This document shows, piece by piece, positions 46,936-54,008 of a stretch of 64,000 bases of DNA; position 1 is the first letter of the stretch, and every line of letters begins with the position of its first letter. The position numbers and the translations under genes are program-made. The stretch spans positions 1,634,000 to 1,697,999 of the forward strand of contig NZ_KB235903.1 in assembly GCF_000332155.1 (NCBI RefSeq), read 5' to 3'. Origin of the DNA: Kamptonema formosum PCC 6407. Lineage in GTDB: Bacteria; Cyanobacteriota; Cyanobacteriia; Cyanobacteriales; Microcoleaceae. A model generated the notes under the pieces. The model was given only the letters and a program-made list of their open reading frames with translations, did no database searches and was not told the DNA's origin.

Positions 46936-47024
46936 TATAATAAGTACGTTAACCCAAACAGTTGCGAACAGGCAAAACAATGAATTATTGAGGGTCTGGG
47001 ATGGCTTTTCATCCCGGCATTTTT
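46936..47024 (+). promoter_or_regulatory. Putative promoter and terminator-like hairpin in the mop leader
   Basis: TATAAT at 46936-46941 is a good -10 box. At 46998-47015 GGGATG-gctttt-CATCCC forms a hairpin followed by a T-run (47020-47024), the shape of an intrinsic terminator, about 60 bp before the mop start codon. It could be an attenuator or simply the end of an upstream transcript. No known molybdenum-cofactor riboswitch pattern was seen. Confidence 0.4.
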
Positions 47025-47083
47025 GATAATCCAAAACCTATGTTTATGCCTGCCGTATAAGTTTGTAATTTAGGAGAAAGTGA

Positions 47084-47293
47084 ATGAAATTTAGTGCTCG
47101 TAATACTTTGAAGGGAATAGTGAAGTCTGTGGTGACAGGCACGGTAAACGATGAAGTGACAGTCGAATTGTCTCCTGGTGTGGAAGTTACAGCCGTTATT
47201 ACCAAAACCTCGGCTGAAAATCTAGGACTGGCAGCCGGTAAGGAAGTATACGCAGTGATCAAAGCATCGGATGTCATAATCGCCATCGATTAG
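47084..47293 (+). CDS. Molybdopterin-binding Mop protein (molbindin)
   Basis: 69 residues, one complete TOBE/Mop domain: MKFSARNTLKGIVKSVVTG, VNDEVTVELSPGVEVTAVIT and SAENLGLAAGKEVYAVIKAS. Molbindins assemble into hexamers that store molybdate or tungstate in the cytosol. An AGGAG ribosome site precedes the ATG. It is convergent with modA and a paralogue of the C-terminal half of the RHH-Mop protein at 48408, which shares the RN-LK/RAKVK and KLGLKKGKEVFAVIK pattern. Confidence 0.95.
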   Translation: MKFSARNTLKGIVKSVVTGTVNDEVTVELSPGVEVTAVITKTSAENLGLAAGKEVYAVIKASDVIIAID

Positions 47294-47384
47294 ATCGTCT
47301 ATAATCATCCGATCGCGACAAAGGCTTTTAATAACCTCCGGTCAGAATCTACTTAACTTGACCGGAGGTTTATTTTCCTCTCTT

Positions 47385-47475
47385 CCCTAGCCCCTTCTTT
47401 TCAGACTTGACTTAGCTTGACCGGAAGTTTATTTTCCTCTCTTCCCTAGCCCCTAGCCCCTAGCCCCTAGCCCCT
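47385..47475. repeat. CTAGCCCC array and duplicated segment
   Basis: The segment TTGACCGGAGGTTTATTTTCCTCTCTTCCCTAGCCCCTTCTTT occurs twice in tandem (47357 and 47416; TTGACCGG-A-GTTTATTTTCC shared), the second with extra CTAGCCCC octamers. It lies between the convergent mop and modA genes. Confidence 0.8.
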
Positions 47476-47485
47476 TCTTTAAAGA

Positions 47486-48280
47486 CTATTTAGCAATACC
47501 AAAGCCGTATTTCTTAAAGACAGGTTGAGCTTTCTGACTGGTGAGAAATTGGGCGTAGGCACGGGCAGTTGACTGATTTTTACTAGCTTTAATGACTGCC
47601 ATTGGATAAACAATTGGAGAGTGCAAATTACTAGCAGCAGTTGCCACTTGTTTTACTTTGTTTGAAATTCTGGCATCGGTGGCATAGACAACTCCTGCAT
47701 CGGCGTTACCACTTTCAACAGTTCCTAAAACGTTGCGAACCGAGTTGCCATAGACAAATTTAGACTTTAGTCGATCTAAAATTCCCAGATTTTTAAACAC
47801 TTCTTCTGCGTATTGTCCAGCCGGAACGCTGCGCGGTTCTCCTACCGAAATTCTTTTGACGTTGGAGTTGGTTAATTGCTTGAAGCTTGTTAGTCCTAGC
47901 GTGGAGTTACTCGGCACTACCAACACCAGACTGTTAGTGAGTATGTTGCGACGAGTATCGGTGAGAATCAGATTTTTCTGCTGCAAAGCATCCATTTGTC
48001 GAGTTGCAGCCGCAATGAATAAATCGATGGGTGCGCCCTGCTCAATTTGTTGCTGAAGGGGCCCGGATGCCGCAAAGTTGTAGTTGACTGCAATCCCTGG
48101 GTTGGCAGATTTAAAGAGTGGATCGACTTCTTTAAGGGTTTCTTGCAAACTAGCTGCGGCGGCAATTAGAAGCGTAGGAGATTGAGCGTTGACTGGAACG
48201 GGCATGACTGCCTTGAAGCCGATTCCCAGTAGAGCTGCCAGTAATCCGCTTACAAAGGCGAGAATAAGTTTTCGTTTCAT
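47486..48280 (-). CDS. modA: Molybdate ABC transporter substrate-binding protein
   Basis: 264 residues from ATG 48280; an upstream in-frame ATG at 48322 adds 14 residues but the signal peptide (MKRKLILAFVSGLLAALLGI...VNAQ) fits the shorter start. The mature part has TLLIAAAASLQETLKEVDPLF, the oxyanion-binding AASGPLQQQIEQGAPID, GEPRSVPAGQYAEEV and VRNVLGTVESGNADAGVVYATD, all typical of ModA. It binds periplasmic molybdate or tungstate. modB and modC are not adjacent. It diverges from the RHH-Mop gene. Confidence 0.94.
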   Translation of the reverse strand: MKRKLILAFVSGLLAALLGIGFKAVMPVPVNAQSPTLLIAAAASLQETLKEVDPLFKSANPGIAVNYNFAASGPLQQQIEQGAPIDLFIAAATRQMDALQQKNLILTDTRRNILTNSLVLVVPSNSTLGLTSFKQLTNSNVKRISVGEPRSVPAGQYAEEVFKNLGILDRLKSKFVYGNSVRNVLGTVESGNADAGVVYATDARISNKVKQVATAASNLHSPIVYPMAVIKASKNQSTARAYAQFLTSQKAQPVFKKYGFGIAK

Positions 48281-48304
48281 AGAACTTGAGTTGAGAAATT
48301 TGGG

Positions 48305-48401
48305 TTGGTATAGTTGGCTCAAAGCGATCGGACGACCGATTTACCGCTAGAATGATATTCAACTCCCAATCATACCAACATTATACCAACTTATTTGGTA
48401 T
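48305..48401. promoter_or_regulatory. Candidate operator repeats (ATACCAA/TTGGTAT) between modA and the RHH-Mop gene
   Basis: TTGGTAT at 48305-48311; ATACCAA at 48372-48378 and again at 48383-48389 (11 bp apart, one helical turn); TTGGTAT at 48395-48401. The last two form a perfect 7-bp inverted repeat with a 5-bp spacer, ending only six bases before the RHH-Mop start codon. Such short inverted and direct repeats are what ribbon-helix-helix dimers bind. Binding itself is inference. Confidence 0.5.
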
Positions 48402-48407
48402 TCTACG

Positions 48408-48881
48408 ATGCCAAGAAAAGAGCAAGGCTGGATTACTTTCCAATCCTCCGATGAAGAGCGGCAAATTCTCGAACAGATTTGTCAACAGACCCAGCGGACA
48501 AAAACAGAAATTTTGCGAGAAATGATTCGACAGATGGGGCAATCGTCCTCCTCTGCCGAACTTAATGTCAACTCCATAGAATTTTCTGAGGATTTAGAGG
48601 AGGAAGGAGAAGAAGGGATACCTTCGGCAAGCTTTGGTAACGGCTCGATGAGTACAGTAGGATTACAGGCGCTACAAATCAGTGCCCGCAACGTTTTGAG
48701 AGCCAAAGTGAAACGCATTGTCAAAGGTACAGTGAATGCGGAAGTTACCCTGGCGATCGCACCATCAGTAGAGTTAGTGTCAATTGTCACTCGTACATCC
48801 GCCGACAAACTGGGATTAAAGAAAGGGAAAGAAGTCTTTGCGGTGATTAAATCCAGTAGTGTAACGATCGCAGCAGGGTGA
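48408..48881 (+). CDS. RHH-Mop fusion: putative molybdate-responsive repressor
   Basis: 157 residues. Residues about 5-45 (GWITFQSSDEERQILEQICQQTQRTKTEILREMIRQMG) show a beta strand and two helices of a CopG-like ribbon-helix-helix DNA-binding domain. An acidic linker (SEDLEEEGEEG) follows, then a Mop/TOBE domain (about 90-157; ISARNVLRAKVKRIVKGTVN, KLGLKKGKEVFAVIK). Classical ModE has a winged HTH and two Mop domains; this would be an alternative one-component molybdate sensor. It diverges from modA with candidate operators between them. Confidence 0.82.
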   Translation: MPRKEQGWITFQSSDEERQILEQICQQTQRTKTEILREMIRQMGQSSSSAELNVNSIEFSEDLEEEGEEGIPSASFGNGSMSTVGLQALQISARNVLRAKVKRIVKGTVNAEVTLAIAPSVELVSIVTRTSADKLGLKKGKEVFAVIKSSSVTIAAG

Positions 48882-49327
48882 GAACCAGAAGTTTTGGTTG
48901 CAGGCAAAAGAATCTCACAATTAATATTACAAATATTTTATAATATTAGCTTAATAATAACTCTAGTGAGTTAGTGAAGTCAAATATTTGACCGGGTATG
49001 TATAGAGTTGACATTGAGTATTACGTAAATTCTCGGAGGGGCAATAGCGCCTATTCAATCTCAGAAATTTTAGCTATTTTATTATAAGTAAGTAGGCATA
49101 GTTAAAGGTAGAATCGGGGAAGAGGAGCGCCGAGATTGTTCGCAACTATTTCTATGCCTGACTTGTAGGGGTGAAAAGCTAGCACAATTCAGCGGGGGAT
49201 AGCCTGCGCTAGAATAATATTTATTTTATTTGCGGCCACCTAATTATAAACAGGGTTTGCCTATTAGCCGTAGAGTACAATTCTGCGGCCTACAGGCTAA
49301 AACATTTTAAATAACGGCTTTGCCATC
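48882..49327. other. Intergenic gap before the GAF kinase
   Basis: 445 bp, AT-rich at 48920-48960. One imperfect inverted repeat, AAGTAGGCATAG (49090-49101) with its inverted match at 49152-49164, could be a small palindromic element. No gene or riboswitch pattern was recognised. Confidence 0.5.
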
Positions 49328-51637
49328 ATGATAAATTCTCAGGGAAATCAAGACTTTGCTAGAGCTCACTCGCGGATGGCAAAGCCTTTGACATTGCATC
49401 TACACGCAGGGCAAGAACCAGTATTACTTCAAAAATTTATGGGTCGTCTCATGCAGAACCAGACCGATCCTGCTCAACTGGGGCAGCAAATTTCCCAAAT
49501 TCTTCTGGCGAACCTAGTTCCAGAAACAGTGCTGCCAAAAATAGCAGAGGTATTGGGGGCTGCTTGCCAGGGGGACTGTTGTCTGGTTGCTGCCCTCAAG
49601 AGCGATCGCGCAGAGATTCAGACGGGTTATTGGGAAATGGATCGGACTGTCGATTCTACTGAGATTTCCCAATTGCCCAAAATAACTCCAGTTAACAAAT
49701 TCTTAGTATCGCTGACTGAGCGTCCTGCTTTTGGCAAAATGCTCCTGGGCGGGCGTTCTGTGGCAATTGCTGACATTCAGACCAGGGAAGTGAGTAGTAC
49801 CTTGGATATAGAAGGAGAATCGCTTCCTTTTCGGGGGATGTTGGCGATCGCCACTCGCTTAGGAGGGGTCATCAACGGAACGATCGTTATCGGTTCCGTA
49901 CAGCCTCGCGTGTGGTCAGTCTTAGATTTAGAGCGCCTAGAAGCCATAGCGACAATGGCTGCGATCGCCATCTCTCAACTTGAAAAAACTCAACAGATTA
50001 CCACTCTACAGCAAGCAGTCCACCGTCAATCCCAATACCAAACTCTGCTCAGTTGGTTGACCTGCATAATTGACACCCCTCTAGAACTCAACCAGATTCT
50101 ACAACTAGCGATCGAGGGTACTGCCGATACCCTGCAAGTAGATCGCGGCTCGATCGCCCTGCTGAAATACACAGATCCCCTATTTAAAACTCACTCCCCC
50201 AACCAAATTCCCAAAGCTAAAGTCACAATCGTCTGCGAGTGGTCTAAGGGAGCGGGGGAGCGGGGGAGCGGGGGAGCGGGGGAGCGGGGGAGCGGGGGAG
50301 CGGGGGAGCAGGGGAGCGGGGGAGATGGGGGAGATGGGGGAGATGGGGGAGATGGGGGAGATGGGGGAGTTAAATCTTCCCTATCCTCCCTATCCTCCCT
50401 ATCCTCCCTATCCTCCCCATCCTCCCCATCCTCCCCATCCTCCCCATCCTCCCCATCCTCCCCATCCTCCCCATCCTCCCCATCCTCTTTCTGGCTGTCG
50501 GAGTGTTCCTTGTGCCAGGAGGCATTTACTCGCGCTCGCAAGCTGTTAGCGATCGCAGATACCAAGGAGTTACCAAATCAATACCTTGATTATGCCGCTG
50601 AAATCTTTAAGCCCCCCAGCATCAGAGCCTTATTGCTAGTTCCCCTAGTAGGAGCAACCCAAGGTACTATTTTAGGATTCTTAATATTGCAAGACTCTTC
50701 ACCCCGCCTCTGGCAGCCAGAAGAATTAGAGCTTGTAGAATTAGTAGCAGCCCAAATCAGTGCAGCGATTATTCAGACTCAAACACTACAGCAAGTGCAA
50801 GCCCTTGTGGAAGATCGCACTGCCCAGTTACAGCGAAGTCTTGACGTGCAAGCTAAATTGTACGAACAAACTCGTCGGCAAGTTGACCAACTGCGACTGC
50901 TAAATCAGCTCAAAGACGAATTTCTGAGCACCGTCAGCCACGAGTTGCGGACACCTCTGACGAGTATGACCCTTGCCATTCGGATGTTACGTCAGTCCGA
51001 CCTCTCCCCGGAGCGCCGCGCCGTCTATCTTGATATTCTCGATCGACAATGCTCTCAGGAAACCAATCTGATCAACGATTTACTAGCCCTACAACAGTTA
51101 GAGTCCCAGTCAGACTCTATCGAACCCGAAAAAATTGACCTCAAGCTTTTAATTCAAGATTTAGCTCAAGATTTTGACCAAAAATGGGCAGGTAAGGGTT
51201 TACATCTAGCAGTAGAAATACCCGGCAGACCCCTACCCCTACAAACCGATCCCAAAAGTCTAAGGCGCATTCTGCTGGAACTATTGACAAATGCCGGCAA
51301 ATACTCTGCGGCTAACAGTACCGTCGTTTTGGCGGCCTATTTTGCCGCAGGCGAAATTGTTATGAGTATCTCCAATATCGGGCGCGGTATTTCCAGCGAA
51401 GACTTGCCCCATATTTTTGAGAAGTTCCGGCGGGGAAGCGGTATTACCGAACAAGCTATCCCTGGTACGGGTTTGGGCTTAGCTCTGGTAAAGTCCTTAG
51501 TAAAGCACTTACGCGGCACTATTGCCGCGTTTAGCTCTGGGCCAGCAGAGAATCCCGAAACTACTGAGTTGTGGCGTACTAGCTTCACCCTAACCTTACC
51601 CCTGTTTCCAGGGCAACACGCAAGTCAGGAGGAATAG
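49328..51637 (+). CDS. GAF-domain histidine kinase with an in-frame repeat insertion
   Basis: 769 residues. The first GAF-like domain spans about 60-215; the second starts near 245 ([28 protein letters not shown]) and resumes near 388-465 ([19 protein letters not shown]). Between them, residues 308-387 are GSGGAGE, DGG and SSLSSP repeats encoded by 9-bp units. A coiled coil leads to His[11 protein letters not shown] (His538) and an HATPase with [16 protein letters not shown] and GTGLGLAL. No membrane helix: a soluble sensor. Its response regulator is not adjacent. Confidence 0.92.
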   Translation: MINSQGNQDFARAHSRMAKPLTLHLHAGQEPVLLQKFMGRLMQNQTDPAQLGQQISQILLANLVPETVLPKIAEVLGAACQGDCCLVAALKSDRAEIQTGYWEMDRTVDSTEISQLPKITPVNKFLVSLTERPAFGKMLLGGRSVAIADIQTREVSSTLDIEGESLPFRGMLAIATRLGGVINGTIVIGSVQPRVWSVLDLERLEAIATMAAIAISQLEKTQQITTLQQAVHRQSQYQTLLSWLTCIIDTPLELNQILQLAIEGTADTLQVDRGSIALLKYTDPLFKTHSPNQIPKAKVTIVCEWSKGAGERGSGGAGERGSGGAGEQGSGGDGGDGGDGGDGGDGGVKSSLSSLSSLSSLSSPSSPSSPSSPSSPSSPSSPSSPSSFWLSECSLCQEAFTRARKLLAIADTKELPNQYLDYAAEIFKPPSIRALLLVPLVGATQGTILGFLILQDSSPRLWQPEELELVELVAAQISAAIIQTQTLQQVQALVEDRTAQLQRSLDVQAKLYEQTRRQVDQLRLLNQLKDEFLSTVSHELRTPLTSMTLAIRMLRQSDLSPERRAVYLDILDRQCSQETNLINDLLALQQLESQSDSIEPEKIDLKLLIQDLAQDFDQKWAGKGLHLAVEIPGRPLPLQTDPKSLRRILLELLTNAGKYSAANSTVVLAAYFAAGEIVMSISNIGRGISSEDLPHIFEKFRRGSGITEQAIPGTGLGLALVKSLVKHLRGTIAAFSSGPAENPETTELWRTSFTLTLPLFPGQHASQEE
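50247..50488 (+). repeat. In-frame 9-bp tandem repeats inside the kinase gene
   Basis: Four blocks in succession: GGGAGCGGG copies, GGGAGATGG copies, then TCCCTATCC and TCCCCATCC copies. All units are 9 bp, so unit gain or loss preserves the reading frame. The G-rich blocks face C-rich blocks in inverted sense, and the plus strand has runs of five G that could form quadruplexes. Confidence 0.95.
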
Positions 51638-51643
51638 TAAAAA

Positions 51644-51812
51644 TTTGGTAATTGGTAATTGGTAATCGCTAATCGCTAATCGCTAATCGCTAATCGCTAA
51701 TCGCTAATTACCCATCTCCCCCATCTCCCCTATCTCCCCCATCTCCCCCATCCTCCCCATCTCCCCATCTCCCTCTTTTCCCCTAGCCCCTAGCCCCTAG
51801 CCCCTAGCCCCT
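51644..51812. repeat. Composite intergenic repeat (heptamers, C-rich, CTAGCCCC)
   Basis: TAATTGG, then TAATCGC copies, then CCCATCTCCC/CCTATCTCCC/CATCCTCC units, then CTAGCCCC octamers ending a few bases before the AarF start codon. Confidence 0.95.
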
Positions 51813-51818
51813 ATATTT

Positions 51819-53504
51819 ATGCTCACAAAAATTGCACCTAAGCCACTTCGCTGGCAACGGGCTCAATCTTCACCTTTAACTCGACAAATAGATGTTTTTA
51901 CCGCCGCAGGACAGTTTATGTTCTATTTGTGGGCGGATAGGCTATTTCAAAATAACTCGCCTTATACAAGATCCGTCCGTGCTGAGTGGCTACTCAAGAC
52001 TTTGCTAAATTTAGGCCCAACTTTTATTAAAATTGGTCAGGCTCTCTCAACTCGTGCAGATATACTCCCTTTAGAGTATGTTAATGAATTACAAAAATTG
52101 CAAGATAAAGTACCTGAATTCAATGCGGAAGAAGCGATCGCTCTGATTGAATCTGAACTTGGTAAAGAAATTTATGCTTTATATCGTGATTTTGACCATT
52201 TTCCGATTGCGGCTGCGAGTTTGGGACAGGTACACAAAGCTCGGCTACATACGGGAGAAGATGTAGTTGTAAAGGTTCAACGTCCGGGATTGCAAAAGTT
52301 GTTTGATTTGGACGTTAAAGCTATTTACAAAATTATGCGTTTTTGCCAGCGGTATTTGCCTTGGACTAGAAAATATAATTTAGATGCACTTTATAATGAA
52401 TTTTTCACAATTCTTTATCAAGAAATTGACTATATACAAGAGGGTAAAAATGCTGAACGATTTGCTAATAATTTTAGAGGCTATCCCGGCATTATGGTTC
52501 CTAAAGTTTATTGGCGATATACTAGCAAAAAGGTGTTGACTGTCGAGTATTTACCAGGTATAAAGGTTGACGATCGACAAAGTTTAGAAGCTAAAGGGAT
52601 AGACTTAAAACGTCTCAATCAGTTAGGGATTTCCTGTTACTTAAAACAATTGTTGCAAGACGGTTTTTTTCAGGCAGATCCGCATCCGGGAAACATGGCA
52701 GTTAATGCAGATGGCTCTCTAATTTTTTATGATTTTGGGATGATGGCAGAGGTGAAATCTCTGGCTAAAGAGCAGATGATTAGAACTTTTTTTGGAGTGT
52801 TGAGAAAAGATAGTGATGAGGTTTTAGAAACATTGATTTTGATGGGTTTAATTGAACCTGTGCCGGATATGATGCCAGTGCGGAGAATGGTAGCGTTCCT
52901 ATTGGAAAAGTTTACTGAAAAACCGATTGATTTTCAAGCTTTTAATGAAATCAAGGATGAATTGTACTTGATGTTTGAGCAACAGCCATTTCGATTGCCG
53001 GGACAAATGATGTTCATCCTGAAAGCGTTGACGACTCTTGATGGTATTGCTCGAACTTTAGATCCTCAATACAACCCTGTTGCTTGTGCTAAACCGTTTG
53101 TTAAAAGCTTAACTACAGTCTCCCAAAAAGAACGAGGAAATTTGGTGGGAGAGCTGGCAAAACAAGCTAGAAATTATGTTAGATTTAAGTTACAGCAGCC
53201 GAGTAGAGCAGAAGTTTTAATCAGACATTTAGAAAAGCGGATTGAAGACGGCGAGTTGCAGGTGCGGGTGCGGACAATAGAAAGCGATCGCGCTCTGAAG
53301 CGGATTAATATGGCTGTTAAAACTCTGATTTATGCCTGCTTGACTGGCTTTGTTTTTCTATCGGGTGCGGTGTTGCTAATTGGGGGATATCAAGGAGGTG
53401 CGATCGCAGCTTTTTCTCTGTCAGCCTTGGGTTCGTGGTTTTTGGTGCAATCTCTTTTCAATTTGTGGACGAGAGAAAAGCTAGATAGATTGACGGAAAA
53501 ATAA
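51819..53504 (+). CDS. AarF/ABC1/UbiB kinase-like protein
   Basis: 561 residues with the full ABC1 set: KxGQ motif (GPTFIKIGQALSTRADI), Ala-rich loop (AAASLGQVHKARL), VVVKVQRPG with the catalytic Lys, DPHPGN and YDFGMM. Two hydrophobic helices at the C-terminus (TLIYACLTGFVFLSGAVLLI, AAFSLSALGSWFLVQSLF) anchor it to the membrane. Homologues act as atypical ATPases that support quinone and prenyl-lipid metabolism. Repeats replace a normal 5' leader, so no clear ribosome site. Confidence 0.94.
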   Translation: MLTKIAPKPLRWQRAQSSPLTRQIDVFTAAGQFMFYLWADRLFQNNSPYTRSVRAEWLLKTLLNLGPTFIKIGQALSTRADILPLEYVNELQKLQDKVPEFNAEEAIALIESELGKEIYALYRDFDHFPIAAASLGQVHKARLHTGEDVVVKVQRPGLQKLFDLDVKAIYKIMRFCQRYLPWTRKYNLDALYNEFFTILYQEIDYIQEGKNAERFANNFRGYPGIMVPKVYWRYTSKKVLTVEYLPGIKVDDRQSLEAKGIDLKRLNQLGISCYLKQLLQDGFFQADPHPGNMAVNADGSLIFYDFGMMAEVKSLAKEQMIRTFFGVLRKDSDEVLETLILMGLIEPVPDMMPVRRMVAFLLEKFTEKPIDFQAFNEIKDELYLMFEQQPFRLPGQMMFILKALTTLDGIARTLDPQYNPVACAKPFVKSLTTVSQKERGNLVGELAKQARNYVRFKLQQPSRAEVLIRHLEKRIEDGELQVRVRTIESDRALKRINMAVKTLIYACLTGFVFLSGAVLLIGGYQGGAIAAFSLSALGSWFLVQSLFNLWTREKLDRLTEK

Positions 53505-53511
53505 ATATTTT

Positions 53512-53582
53512 GCTAATGGCTAATGGCTAATGGCTAATGGCTAATTGCTAATTGCTAATGGCTAATTGCTAATTGCTAATTG
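53512..53582. repeat. TAATGGC/TAATTGC heptamer array
   Basis: About nine heptamers between the convergent AarF and four-helix-bundle genes; the array overlaps the last codons of the latter (its final IGN comes from the repeat). Confidence 0.93.
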
Positions 53583-53935
53583 CCGATTGATTTTAGGTAA
53601 GCATTGAGTTTTGGAGACAATTCATCAATGACTGAGTTAAGGCGTTTTATTTGTTCATTTGTTAAAAGATTCCGTGTGTAGGCACGTCTTAACCAGTTGA
53701 TTGTTTCATACAGAGAACCTCTAGCAATCTTTATGAAACGCCGATTATCTTGGAAGTTATATCGACCCTCGCCTTCTGCAATATTAGCCGCGATGCTATC
53801 TGCTGAACGGACTATTTGTTTACCAAGTGTATCTTTAGCGAAGTTATCCCATCCTTCAACAATGTGCCAAATCTCATCTGCTAATTTTTCAGACAATTGA
53901 TAAACTTCCAATTTCTCAAAATTAGGCCGTCCCAT
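53576..53935 (-). CDS. Four-helix bundle protein (23S rRNA intervening-sequence family)
   Basis: 119 residues, all-helical: FEKLEVYQLSEKLADEIW, GKQIVRSADSIAANIAEGEGR, FIKIARGSLYETINWLRRAY and SVIDELSPKLNAYL. This is the S23/IVP family first seen encoded in rRNA intervening sequences and now known as free-standing genes in many bacteria. No rRNA is near here. The biochemical role is unknown; some members associate with diversity-generating retroelements, none of which is seen here. Confidence 0.92.
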   Translation of the reverse strand: MGRPNFEKLEVYQLSEKLADEIWHIVEGWDNFAKDTLGKQIVRSADSIAANIAEGEGRYNFQDNRRFIKIARGSLYETINWLRRAYTRNLLTNEQIKRLNSVIDELSPKLNAYLKSIGN

Positions 53936-53961
53936 CCCAACTCCTTTGATTACTGATTACA

Positions 53962-54008
53962 TTAGCAATTAGCAATTAGCAATTAGCAATTAGCAATTAA
54001 CTGTTAAC
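53962..54008. repeat. TAGCAAT heptamer array
   Basis: About five TTAGCAA heptamers then TTAACTGTTAACC, between the four-helix-bundle gene start and the end of the hybrid kinase gene. Confidence 0.9.

Noticed and set aside
50191..50565. 124-codon minus-strand frame within the GAF kinase gene
   Set aside because: It stays open only because 9-bp repeats lack stops in all frames; the plus-strand kinase domains on both sides are clearly the real coding sequence.
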